From Bacteroidia bacterium (GTDB taxonomy: Bacteria; Bacteroidota; Bacteroidia; B-17B0; Aurantibacillaceae): DNA of 64,000 nt. The stretch spans positions 310,001-374,000 of the forward strand of contig BPGX01000001.1 of assembly GCA_026003255.1 (NCBI GenBank), read 5' to 3'. Made by a program: the position numbers and the translations under genes. This document shows, piece by piece, positions 35,984-43,842 of the stretch. Position 1 is the stretch's first letter. Every line of letters starts with the position of its first letter. The notes below the pieces were generated by a model. It did not search any database. It was not told where the DNA came from and saw nothing but the letters and a program-made list of their open reading frames with translations.

Positions 35984-37009
35984 ATGAAAACATTAAAGAA
36001 GGTTGTGAGTTTAAGCGTGTTATTTGTAGGTGTAACTATTTATGGGCAGGACATACATTTTACACAAATACAGTATTTTCCACTAACATTAAATCCTGCT
36101 ATGAGCGGGGCTAATTATGCTTTGTCTGGTAATTTAATTTATAGGAATCAGTGGAAAGTGGTCGCATCTCCTTATAACACTTTTGGATTATCTGTGGATG
36201 GGAGAATAAAGAAAAGTCCAAAAGGTCATTTTTTTGCTGGTGGATTAAAGTTTTTTAATGATAATAGTGGGGATTTAAGTTTGAAAACCAATGATGTTAC
36301 TTTGAATGGATCGTATCATTTAAGGGTGCAACAAGGACAGTATTTGGGTGTGGGCATTTATGCGGGAATTATTCAAAAAGGAATTAACATGAACAATGCG
36401 AAATGGGGCACACAATACGATGGTTATCAATACAATTCTACAATGCCAAGTAATGAAAATACAGGTTCAAATACTTATATTGTGCCAGATGCTGGCCTAG
36501 GCTTTACGTATACATATAAAACGACAGAAACCTTTCAAAAAGGACAACAAAACATTGCTTTTAATGTAGGATTAAGTGCGTTTCATGTAAATATGCCGGC
36601 TGCCACCTTTTTGAAGGATTCAAAAGATAAAATGTATATTCGTTATGTGTTTTTTGCTAACGGAGATATTGGAATAGGAAAAAGTAATTTTGCTGTGTCT
36701 CCTTTGATTGTATACCAATTTCAAGGCCCCACAAGAGAATTATTAACAGGATTATATGGTAAATATATTTTTGGAAAAGGACAGGGAAGTAGTGGTGGAT
36801 CTGTTGCGCTTGGAAGTATTTATAGAAATAAAGATGCTGTTACTACAAATATTGTAGTGGAATATGATAGTTATGCTATAGGATTTAGCTATGATATCAA
36901 TATATCTCAATTGAAAACGATAAGTAGGGGAAAAGGTGCTATGGAAGTATTTATCAGGTATGTATTACCAAGTCCTTATGGACCTAGTAGTAGTAAATCT
37001 AGAATTTAA
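35984..37009 (+). CDS. PorP/SprF family T9SS outer-membrane protein, copy 2
   Basis: The 341-residue protein has a signal peptide (KTLKKVVSLSVLFVGVTIYG) and QDIHFTQIQYFPLTLNPAMS, and closely follows copy 1 along its whole length, including the C-terminal SYDINISQLKTISRGKGAME. It lies 17 nt after the second adhesin stop. The neighbouring adhesins share their N- and C-terminal domains, so the two barrel proteins may be interchangeable or specific to one cargo; the sequence does not decide this. Confidence 0.93.
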   Translation: MKTLKKVVSLSVLFVGVTIYGQDIHFTQIQYFPLTLNPAMSGANYALSGNLIYRNQWKVVASPYNTFGLSVDGRIKKSPKGHFFAGGLKFFNDNSGDLSLKTNDVTLNGSYHLRVQQGQYLGVGIYAGIIQKGINMNNAKWGTQYDGYQYNSTMPSNENTGSNTYIVPDAGLGFTYTYKTTETFQKGQQNIAFNVGLSAFHVNMPAATFLKDSKDKMYIRYVFFANGDIGIGKSNFAVSPLIVYQFQGPTRELLTGLYGKYIFGKGQGSSGGSVALGSIYRNKDAVTTNIVVEYDSYAIGFSYDINISQLKTISRGKGAMEVFIRYVLPSPYGPSSSKSRI

Positions 37010-37023
37010 TTCCTTTGTAAAGA

Positions 37024-37515
37024 ATGCTGAAGTTAGTTCTTGCTGATAGCCAGTATATCGGCATTATTCAGGAATTGGCTAATGATATTTGGTGGAAGTA
37101 TTATTCGCCTATTATTGGTTACAAGCAGGTGCAATACATGTTGGATAAATTTTATTCTGATGTTGCTATAAAGCACCAGATGTTTGAAAAAAAACACCAG
37201 TTTTTTATTATAAATTGGAATAAAAAAAACATAGGATTTATTTCGGTAGAGAAACAAAAGAACGGCAAGCTATTTATTCATAAATTTTATATTTTGCAGA
37301 GTAAAGCAAATAAAGGCATTGGTACAAAGGTTTTCAGAAAAATAATTCAGATGTTTCAACCTAAGGAGGTACGATTGACGGTCAATAGACAAAATTTTAA
37401 AGCCATCAATTTTTACTTCAAAAATAAATTTATTATTGAGAAAGTGGCGGATTTTGATATAGGTAATGGTTTTTATATGAATGATTTTGTGATGGTGTGG
37501 AAAAAGAAACACTAA
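37024..37515 (+). CDS. GNAT family N-acetyltransferase
   Basis: The 163-residue protein has a GNAT fold: LKLVLADSQYIGIIQELAND, the strand FIINWNKKNIGFISVEKQ, the acetyl-CoA loop QSKANKGIGTKVFRKII, and VNRQNFKAINFYFKNKFII. The substrate cannot be predicted. It starts 14 nt after the second SprF stop and could be a tail gene of that operon, or have its own weak -7 box (TTCCTTTG at 37010-37017). Confidence 0.85.
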   Translation: MLKLVLADSQYIGIIQELANDIWWKYYSPIIGYKQVQYMLDKFYSDVAIKHQMFEKKHQFFIINWNKKNIGFISVEKQKNGKLFIHKFYILQSKANKGIGTKVFRKIIQMFQPKEVRLTVNRQNFKAINFYFKNKFIIEKVADFDIGNGFYMNDFVMVWKKKH

Positions 37516-37888
37516 ACTTATAACGTTAAAATCATTTCTTCCACTCAACCAAACCGCCCGTTCACTCAATAAAACCATCTGTTCAATAAACCCAGATTAT
37601 TCATTTGAAACTTTGCATGTACTGTGTATTCCTTTATGGATGTGTCTTTTTGCTCTTTTTTTGCATTCACAGATTGGGTAGTTAAAAAGAATAAAGAATA
37701 AGCCCGTCATTGCGAGGATTCAAAGCATCCGAAGCAATCTTATGTGAATATTCTTGATTTCTGATGCATAATTTGGGATTGCAGGTTCAACTTTCAACTT
37801 TGACAGTTTAGGTAAAATTTCAGTGCTTTGTAGATTCAAATTACAACTTTTACATTGATTGCATTAAATTTATATCCAAAAAATTGTT
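37516..37888. other. Intergenic stretch before the Rhs-core cassettes, with one palindromic repeat
   Basis: No gene is seen. One copy of the dispersed palindromic element lies at 37703-37740 (CGTCATTGCGA, centre GGATTC-AAA-GCATCC, then GAAGCAATCT), in the opposite orientation to most other copies. From about 37827 the sequence resembles 42303-42390 (TAGATTCAA then TTACAACTTTTACA), which is the shared upstream part of cassettes 1 and 3. Confidence 0.6.
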
Positions 37889-37896
37889 TACCTTTG
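37889..37896 (+). promoter_or_regulatory. Probable -7 box of Rhs-core cassette 1
   Basis: TACCTTTG fits TAnnTTTG and precedes the first ATG by 15 nt. The same arrangement, box then an AT-rich ATAGATTTTAT stretch, recurs before cassettes 2 and 3. Confidence 0.55.
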
Positions 37897-37911
37897 TCAT
37901 AGATTTTATGG

Positions 37912-38925
37912 ATGATGATGCTTGTTGTTTACGAAAATAATGTTATAGAAGTTTTTGAGTTGTGTAATGAGCAAAGGTGTTTGTACATAGAATCGGATGT
38001 TTATTTTTCATCTCGCACATCAGTTTTTTACTTTGGTTTTGTTGCTACGAATAGTCGGATGTTAAGTCCGGACAATTTTGTGCAGGATGCGACGAGTACG
38101 CAGGGGTATAATCGCTTTGCGTATGCGTATAATAATCCGCTGAAGTACACGGATCCGAGTGGGGAGTTTTTAGTTGAAGCCGCAGCAATTTACTTTTTAT
38201 TTTTTACAGATACTGGTTACGATCTTCAAAAATATTTTTCCCCGGTTGCTTTTAAGATAGATCTACCATTAGGCACACATCAAAGAGGAGTTGGAATACA
38301 AACATCTATAGGTATTCCCCAAATAGCACCTGTTAGTTTGCGTGTTCATGGAAGTGTGGGGTATTATTGGAAAAATTATGATGTAACACCGGGCTGGCAA
38401 AAAACTTACGGGTATGAAATAGGGTTGACAAAGTTTTTTGTTACAGGTAGTACTTATTACGATAATCCTGGGGATGAGTTTGATCAACGTTTGTGGAGTG
38501 TTCGGTTGGGTATACCTGGGTTTAATATCAAATATACGAATGATATGTCGTTTGGCTTACCATTTGGAGACGGAGGGGATAGATATAGAACAGCGGCGTT
38601 TAGAATACAAATAGGTGCTGTTAGTATAGGGATTAATTTATTTACAGGTGATCCAGGCTTAAAAGATAGGGCAATAGAAATAAGAAGTGATGGGTATAAG
38701 TACTATATAAAAAATCTTGATGGAAAAGATCCGGATAAATATCGGGCAGGAGTTGCCTATATTGGTATTGGCCCATTTAAGTTTGGAAAAGATTCTGAGA
38801 AAATCAGACACAATATACAAAATGTTTTAGTACATGATAAGATTGGTTCACCGCGATTTACTATTCTTGATAGAAAAGAAAAATTTTACTTTCAATTTGG
38901 AAGTGGAGGAGGATTTTTGTGGTAA
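37912..38925 (+). CDS. Orphan Rhs-core toxin module, cassette 1 (type 23-like toxin domain)
   Basis: The 337-residue protein has no Rhs repeats and no signal peptide. Residues 3-85 are shared with cassette 2, ending in the Rhs core AYAYNNPLKYTDPSGE. After this the sequence changes completely; residues about 110-337 resemble, from memory, the polymorphic toxin type 23 domain (RGVGIQTSIGIPQIAPVSLR, GGDRYRTAAFRIQIGAVSIG, DPDKYRAGVAYIGIGPFKFG, EKIRHNIQNVLVHDKIG, ending YFQFGSGGGFLW). Such C-termini are delivered as toxins by larger proteins. Three in-frame ATGs (37912, 37915, 37918) are possible; by comparison with the other cassettes 37918 fits best. A small lipoprotein gene follows after 12 nt and may be the immunity gene. 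Confidence 0.78.
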   Translation: MMMLVVYENNVIEVFELCNEQRCLYIESDVYFSSRTSVFYFGFVATNSRMLSPDNFVQDATSTQGYNRFAYAYNNPLKYTDPSGEFLVEAAAIYFLFFTDTGYDLQKYFSPVAFKIDLPLGTHQRGVGIQTSIGIPQIAPVSLRVHGSVGYYWKNYDVTPGWQKTYGYEIGLTKFFVTGSTYYDNPGDEFDQRLWSVRLGIPGFNIKYTNDMSFGLPFGDGGDRYRTAAFRIQIGAVSIGINLFTGDPGLKDRAIEIRSDGYKYYIKNLDGKDPDKYRAGVAYIGIGPFKFGKDSEKIRHNIQNVLVHDKIGSPRFTILDRKEKFYFQFGSGGGFLW

Positions 38926-38937
38926 TAAAAAAATTAT

Positions 38938-39324
38938 ATGAATAGAAAGCATTTTTTTATGTTGTGTATTATAGGACTTTTATCATGCAAAGATCAAGAA
39001 TATTCATTTCAAATTAACAATCAAACTAATTTTTACTTAAATGAAGTTTTATTTGATTGGTGTAATAATAACAAAAAAATTTCATTAAAACCATACAGTA
39101 CCACAGAGATACGTTTGAAATATAGGCCAAAAATAACAAATATCTTTGGAACAGGTTCTTTGTGTATAACAATTTTGACCTATTCAGATACGAACTCTAC
39201 GTATCATAATAATACTGGAGTATCTTTTGAAAGAAAAAATTTGAGTAAGAGAAAAGATAATAAAATACTTATCACTAAATCGAATTTTTCAAATAATAAA
39301 ATTTTTTCAATTACATTGGAATAA
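38938..39324 (+). CDS. Small lipoprotein, candidate immunity protein of cassette 1
   Basis: This 128-residue protein begins MNRKHFFMLCIIGLLSCKDQ: a lipoprotein signal with lipobox LLSC, so it is likely anchored in the envelope. The rest is a beta-rich sequence (FYLNEVLFDWCNNNKKISLK, GTGSLCITILTYSD) with no family I recognise. Its position directly after the toxin-like gene, 12 nt away on the same strand, is the only evidence for an immunity role. An envelope location would suit a toxin that acts in the periplasm or on membranes. Confidence 0.6.
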   Translation: MNRKHFFMLCIIGLLSCKDQEYSFQINNQTNFYLNEVLFDWCNNNKKISLKPYSTTEIRLKYRPKITNIFGTGSLCITILTYSDTNSTYHNNTGVSFERKNLSKRKDNKILITKSNFSNNKIFSITLE

Positions 39325-39361
39325 ATTCTTAATAATCAGAAAAACCTTAACATCAATAAGT

Positions 39362-39922
39362 ATGCAGAAATTATTTGTATCATCTTTAGCTAAAAGAAAT
39401 ATTTTATTTTTTATAGTATTTTTCGTGAATGTAAATTGTAAAAAAGATAAAATGATAAAGGATGATGAATTGACTCTTACAAGGACAAATTATACAAGTA
39501 ATCAATTAAGAATAGATGGATATTATTATCAGAAATTGAATAATAATTTTTTTTCTATATATTGTTTTTATAGAAATGGAGTTTTACTTGCCACTGGAGG
39601 AGTATTCTCATCTATTCAAGACATGGATAAATACCTTTATGATGAGTTTATTAACCGACAAGAATATAAAAATTACAAGTCAAATTGGGGGGGGTTTCTC
39701 ATTCAAGGGAATTCAATGAAATTTGAGAGATGGTATCCATCCGATCCTCCATTGAAGGCATATGTACGAGCCGGAACAATACTAAATGATACTACTTTTA
39801 TAATAACAGAGGTCTATAGAATGAAGGATGGTAGTAAAACAGAAGTGCAGACATTAAATGAAATTTATCATTTTAAGTCCTTTAAACCTAAGCCAGATAG
39901 TACTAATAAGTTTATAAACTAA
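39362..39922 (+). CDS. Unrecognised 186-residue exported protein
   Basis: The N-terminus is hydrophobic (NILFFIVFFVNVNCKKDK), which could be a lipoprotein signal, although Asn before the Cys is unusual for a lipobox. The remainder is soluble with a region YYYQKLNNNFFSIYCFYRNG, typical of small Bacteroidota lipoproteins of unknown function. It is 37 nt after the preceding lipoprotein gene and 9 nt before the next. It may be a second immunity gene or a cargo of the cassette; nothing more can be said. Confidence 0.55.
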   Translation: MQKLFVSSLAKRNILFFIVFFVNVNCKKDKMIKDDELTLTRTNYTSNQLRIDGYYYQKLNNNFFSIYCFYRNGVLLATGGVFSSIQDMDKYLYDEFINRQEYKNYKSNWGGFLIQGNSMKFERWYPSDPPLKAYVRAGTILNDTTFIITEVYRMKDGSKTEVQTLNEIYHFKSFKPKPDSTNKFIN

Positions 39923-39931
39923 TATATTTTT

Positions 39932-40153
39932 ATGAAAGCAACTTTTATTATTTGTTTTTTTATTTTATGTGGGATGACATCCTGTAAGAGATGTTATGAT
40001 TGTGAATGTTATAAACAAGGTCAGAAATACAATGAGGGTTTGTGTGAAAAAGTTTTTTTAGGTGGTAGTTCATCTGCTAACGCTTCTCAAACGATAGAAA
40101 AGTCAATCGAGGTGAATAAAGGATATGACAATTGCGAATGTAAGCCAAGATGA
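39932..40153 (+). CDS. Small Cys-rich lipoprotein
   Basis: The 73-residue protein starts KATFIICFFILCGMTSCKRC, with lipobox MTSC. The mature part is short and has several further Cys (CYDCECYKQG, NCECKPR). It has no family I recognise. It is the last gene before cassette 2 and lies 9 nt after the 186-residue gene. Its small size makes it the least secure of the three lipoprotein-like genes here, but the signal and lipobox support it. Confidence 0.5.
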   Translation: MKATFIICFFILCGMTSCKRCYDCECYKQGQKYNEGLCEKVFLGGSSSANASQTIEKSIEVNKGYDNCECKPR

Positions 40154-40205
40154 TTTTTATTTGATTTTAATGAAATTATAAACTTATCCATCTACAAAAA
40201 TTTTT

Positions 40206-40213
40206 TAGCTTTG
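40206..40213 (+). promoter_or_regulatory. Probable -7 box of Rhs-core cassette 2
   Basis: TAGCTTTG fits TAnnTTTG and lies 21 nt before ATG 40235, followed by TAATAGATTTTATTGA as in cassette 3. An in-frame TTG at 40226 lies between box and ATG. Confidence 0.55.
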
Positions 40214-40234
40214 TAATAGATTTTATTGAAAATA

Positions 40235-41422
40235 ATGCTTGTTGTTCAAGGAAATAAATGCGTAGAAGTTTTTGAGTTGTGTGATAAGCAAAGATGTTTT
40301 TATTCAGCATCAGATATTTATTTTTCAACGCACACATCAGTTTTTTATTTTGGTTTTGTTGCTACAAATAGTCAGATGTTGCGTCCGGACAATTTTGTGC
40401 AGGATGCGACGAGTACGCAGGGATATAATCGCTTTGCGTATGCGTATAATAATCCGCTGAAGTACACGGATCCGAGTGGGGAGATTATCTTTACTACTAT
40501 TGCTATTGCAACGGGTCAATGGTGGGCATTACCGATGGCTATTGGAGCGGATATTGGAATGTGGCAGGGAGGTACACTGGCTAATAAGGGCGAGATGAAT
40601 CCGTTGAAGTGGGATTATAGTTCTGGCAAGACGTGGGGATATATGTTAGGAGGTGCGATAGTAGGAGGTGCGAGTGGATATTTTGGAGGAGAGATAGCGG
40701 CATCTGGGGGAGCGTTTGCGAATACTTTTGCATTGATGTATAGTTCTGCTTTGTATTCAATGGGGACGGCAGGATACACAGGTTTTCAGACGGATGTAAC
40801 GATGAGTTTTGGTGTAGGTTCGGTTAATTTTTCGAAGGGGGAGGTGCGGGGGCTATGGAATTGGAAGGATTTGAGTACGGGAGAACGAATTGGATATACA
40901 CTTGGGGCGATGGCGAATATAAGTGATTTGTATGGATTGTATACTAATGCGATTGCAAATAGGAGAGCGACTAGTGGTCCTACTCCTGATGAGATACCTG
41001 ATAAGGAATTGTTAGAAAAAATCAGTAGTGGTGAAATTAAAGATCCTTCTGAAATATCTAATATATTAGGTACTCAAAAATCTAAATTACACGGTGCCAC
41101 CCATTACATGGGACCGAGTAAAACAGGATGGAATCCAAGAATGATGAGAGAAGTATTAAAACCTAATAAGAACTTACCCATTGACGAATTTTCATATCAA
41201 CATGATGTAGCTCATTTTGAGAGGGGCACAGAAGGATTATTGAGTTCGATACTTTCTACGGATAGAGCCACGATGATATCGAATGTTACTTTATTTCGAC
41301 AAAGTTTATCGGTTATTAATACGCCATTAGCATGGAAAGCAGCATTGTTTATGGGAGTATTGATTACCATTCAATATCCACAGGCCTATTCGTTTTTAAT
41401 TGTACCCCATTTAATAAGATAG
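40235..41422 (+). CDS. Orphan Rhs-core toxin module, cassette 2 (HD-motif C-terminal domain, phospholipase-like)
   Basis: The 395-residue protein shares residues 1-83 with cassette 1 (MLVVQGNK start, ending NNPLKYTDPSGE), with few substitutions. The C-terminal part is unrelated to cassette 1. It has glycine-rich hydrophobic segments (GGAIVGGASGYFGGEIAASG) and a final region with DEFSYQHDVAHFERGTEG and LLSSILSTDRATM. The His-Asp pair followed by His and an Asp further on recalls the PLA2-like toxin pattern D..(C/x)xHDxxY, so a phospholipase activity is possible; the usual Tyr is replaced (HDVAH). This is an inference from a short motif. A lipoprotein gene follows only 2 nt later, a typical toxin-immunity spacing. 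Confidence 0.72.
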   Translation: MLVVQGNKCVEVFELCDKQRCFYSASDIYFSTHTSVFYFGFVATNSQMLRPDNFVQDATSTQGYNRFAYAYNNPLKYTDPSGEIIFTTIAIATGQWWALPMAIGADIGMWQGGTLANKGEMNPLKWDYSSGKTWGYMLGGAIVGGASGYFGGEIAASGGAFANTFALMYSSALYSMGTAGYTGFQTDVTMSFGVGSVNFSKGEVRGLWNWKDLSTGERIGYTLGAMANISDLYGLYTNAIANRRATSGPTPDEIPDKELLEKISSGEIKDPSEISNILGTQKSKLHGATHYMGPSKTGWNPRMMREVLKPNKNLPIDEFSYQHDVAHFERGTEGLLSSILSTDRATMISNVTLFRQSLSVINTPLAWKAALFMGVLITIQYPQAYSFLIVPHLIR

Positions 41423-41424
41423 TT

Positions 41425-42264
41425 ATGAAAAAGATGTTTTTGTATATTGGAATTTTAGGGATTATACTATTTTTGAATTCTTGTTTGTTATTTGAGTATA
41501 CATATTATGAAGAATATTCGGATGTATTTTGGTTATATCCTTCCAGGGATGGTAAAAGTTATGATAAAGTGAAGATGTTTAATAAAGAGTTTGATAAAAG
41601 GTGTAAAGAGCTTGTGCTTGAGAAAGGATTAGTTAAAGATAAAACAAATGATTGGTCATTAGAATGTAAGTGTGATTGTTATATTGATTATTCGGATGAG
41701 AATCAAATGAGGATTAATACAAATAAATATGTTGGTGCAAAAGTTGCAATTGGTATAGGGAACAAACCTATTGTAATACCTACTTTAATTTTACCCTTTA
41801 TAACAATTCAAAAGTTTAGAAAAGACAGAAAATTTTTTTTGAGTATAAGTTTTAGTCAGTATCAAGTTAGTCCAATTAAACAAATTGATACAATTATTTT
41901 ACATTTTTATAAGTATAGCTTGTTCGATACAATCATTCTCCAAAAAGATACTAAATGCAGGGAGATAAAATATATTGATACTTTATATCAAATTGTATGT
42001 ACGGATTCAATTATTATTTCTAAAAAAGGTAATAAACGTTATTGCAATCTCAACTTTGATAAATCAGTAGAGATTTACCATTTGAATTATGAACTAAAAA
42101 ATCCTTTGATATATCTTCCTGTTAATAAACAAATAGATACCTTACTTTATTATGGAATAAAGATAATTTACAAGAATAGTGATGGGGAGAAAAAGCATTT
42201 ATCTATAGATAGTTTAGGTATGAGATTAAGTAGAGATAAAGGATTCCGAAGAGTATTTTTATAA
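41425..42264 (+). CDS. Lipoprotein, candidate immunity protein of cassette 2
   Basis: The 279-residue protein begins MKKMFLYIGILGIILFLNSC, a lipoprotein signal with lipobox LNSC, and continues with a soluble beta-rich chain that I do not recognise. ATG 41425 lies 2 nt after the toxin stop; the longer frame beginning inside the toxin gene was rejected because this Met gives a clean signal peptide. The tight coupling to the toxin-like gene suggests immunity, and its envelope location would fit a membrane-directed effector. The length is larger than that of most immunity proteins. Confidence 0.62.
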   Translation: MKKMFLYIGILGIILFLNSCLLFEYTYYEEYSDVFWLYPSRDGKSYDKVKMFNKEFDKRCKELVLEKGLVKDKTNDWSLECKCDCYIDYSDENQMRINTNKYVGAKVAIGIGNKPIVIPTLILPFITIQKFRKDRKFFLSISFSQYQVSPIKQIDTIILHFYKYSLFDTIILQKDTKCREIKYIDTLYQIVCTDSIIISKKGNKRYCNLNFDKSVEIYHLNYELKNPLIYLPVNKQIDTLLYYGIKIIYKNSDGEKKHLSIDSLGMRLSRDKGFRRVFL

Positions 42265-42364
42265 TAATAATAAGACAACATACAAAGAGAGGATGTGTTT
42301 TTTTGTAGATTCAATTTACAACTTTTACAATTGATTGTATTCAGATCATCTCCAAAATAATGTT

Positions 42365-42372
42365 TATCTTTG
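42365..42372 (+). promoter_or_regulatory. Probable -7 box of the decayed Rhs-core cassette 3
   Basis: TATCTTTG fits TAnnTTTG and is followed by TAATAGATTTTATTGA, as before cassette 2. It precedes the first ATG at 42391 by 18 nt. Confidence 0.5.
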
Positions 42373-42390
42373 TAATAGATTTTATTGAGA

Positions 42391-42534
42391 ATGATGCTAG
42401 TTGTTCAAGGAAATAAGAGCATAGAAGTTTTTGAGTTGTGTGATAAGCAAAGATGTTTTTATTCAGCATCAGATATTTATTTTTCAACGCACACATCAGT
42501 TTTTAAATTTATCCTTTTGGTCTTTTTTGAATAA
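42391..42534 (+). pseudogene. Truncated Rhs-core cassette 3
   Basis: The frame encodes the same start as cassettes 1 and 2 (MLVVQGNKSIEVFELCDKQR, then CFYSASDIYFSTHTSVF), but after residue 37 or so the sequence changes to KFILLVFFE and stops. The Rhs core and any toxin domain are missing, so this is a remnant. The promoter and start are intact. The join lies near 42503, and downstream is intergenic sequence with a palindromic repeat. Confidence 0.7.
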
Positions 42535-42861
42535 ACCCGAATTTGCATTAGAAATTAAGATTATTCAAAAGAGATTGTTTCAGAATCAAATCTTTTTTCG
42601 CAATGATGAATATTTCTGTGGAGATTGCTTCGGATGCTTTGCATCCTCGCAATGACGGGCTTATTCATTATTCATATAAATACCCTTTTACCTGTGGTAA
42701 GGGTGAAAAAATAATTCCTAAAAGGAGCAGTAAATAAAGAATGTAAAATTGAGAAATCTTTAATGAATAATTTGTGATAAATAAGAACTAAAATTAAATT
42801 TTCTTTAAGTTGAAGTTTTTTTCTATTAGTTTTAGGGCTTCAAAACAGAAAATAATTTTGT
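42535..42861. other. Intergenic stretch between cassette 3 and the sugar isomerase gene
   Basis: No gene is seen. It contains a palindromic element at 42621-42659 (GAGATTGCTTC, centre GGATGC-TTT-GCATCC, then TCGCAATGACGGG). The remainder is AT-rich, with a possible TAATTTTG at 42853-42860 that is too close to the ATG to serve as a normal promoter. Confidence 0.55.
42621..42659 (+). repeat. Palindromic element, copy with GGATGC/GCATCC centre
   Basis: This copy has the constant flanks GAGATTGCTTC and TCGCAATGACGGG around a perfect 6-bp stem with a TTT loop. Other copies are at 4202, 37703, 43927, 43991, 44041 and 44091. Confidence 0.8.
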
Positions 42862-43842
42862 ATGATGTTTGAATATATTTTGAATTTCCCCAATCAGTTG
42901 GAACAAGGTATAGATATTTATGAAAGGAGTAAAATCAAATTAGATTCTAATCAAATACATAATATTGTAATAACTGGAATGGGTGGTTCTGGAATTGGGG
43001 GAACATTTGTGGCGGAATATGTTTTGCCTTTTTCTAAAATACCAGTATTTGTTAATAAGTCATATCAATTGCCCGCGTTTGTGAATGAAAATACATTGGT
43101 AATTGCTTCATCATATTCGGGAAATACAGAAGAAACCTTGCAATGTGTTGAACAGGCCTTGAAACAGAAGTCGCACTTAGTAGCGATAACGAGTGGAGGA
43201 AAGTTAGAAGAGTTAGCGCGAGAATATCGTTTTCCAGTAATTTTACTTCCAAAAGGTTTTCCGCCAAGGACTTGTTTGGGGTATTCGTTTGTTCAGATTT
43301 TAGGGATATTTGAAAAAGTGGGAATTATCAATGGAGATTGGAAAGAAAAAATTTACGTGAGTGCTAAATTGTTGCGTGAGGAACAAAATCATATTCGTGA
43401 AAAGGCACAGGATATAGCACAAAAAATTTTTAAAACATTTCCAATAATATACTCCTTGCATAGTGAGGCATTAGCGTGGAGATTGAGACAACAACTGAAT
43501 GAAAACAGCAAAGTATTGTGTAGTTATCATATTATTCCGGAGATGAATCATAATGAGATAGTGGGATGGAGAGTTTTGAATGCTGCGCATTCAGTGCTTG
43601 TATTTTTAACCAGCGCAGATTTAGAACAGAATAGAAAGCGTTATTTTTTTTGCAAGAAGATTTTTGAGAACTATAAGGTGCCGTTAATTGAGTTGAAAGG
43701 AATGGGGGATAGTTTGTTGGAGGAGTGGATGTATCTGGTGCATTTGAGTGATTGGATTTCTTATGAGTTGGCGGTATTGAATAATGTGGATGCGGTGGAA
43801 GTGAAAGTGATTGACGAGTTGAAAGGATATTTGAGTAGGTGA
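42862..43842 (+). CDS. Bifunctional phosphoglucose/phosphomannose isomerase family protein
   Basis: The 326-residue SIS-domain protein has IVITGMGGSGIGGTFVAEYV, LVIASSYSGNTEETLQCVEQ and LVAITSGGKLEELAREY, the marks of the archaeal-type bifunctional phosphoglucose/phosphomannose isomerase family, plus IIPEMNHNEIVGW with the catalytic Glu/His region. It interconverts fructose-6-phosphate with glucose- or mannose-6-phosphate, feeding sugar nucleotides and glycolysis. ATG 42862 is followed by another ATG at 42865; either is possible. It is followed by a repeat-rich stretch and the saccharopine dehydrogenase-like gene. Confidence 0.9.
   Translation: MMFEYILNFPNQLEQGIDIYERSKIKLDSNQIHNIVITGMGGSGIGGTFVAEYVLPFSKIPVFVNKSYQLPAFVNENTLVIASSYSGNTEETLQCVEQALKQKSHLVAITSGGKLEELAREYRFPVILLPKGFPPRTCLGYSFVQILGIFEKVGIINGDWKEKIYVSAKLLREEQNHIREKAQDIAQKIFKTFPIIYSLHSEALAWRLRQQLNENSKVLCSYHIIPEMNHNEIVGWRVLNAAHSVLVFLTSADLEQNRKRYFFCKKIFENYKVPLIELKGMGDSLLEEWMYLVHLSDWISYELAVLNNVDAVEVKVIDELKGYLSR

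Noticed and set aside
42853-42860. TAATTTTG as promoter of the sugar isomerase gene
   Set aside because: The ATG follows after one base, so a transcript starting normally downstream of this box would lack the start codon.
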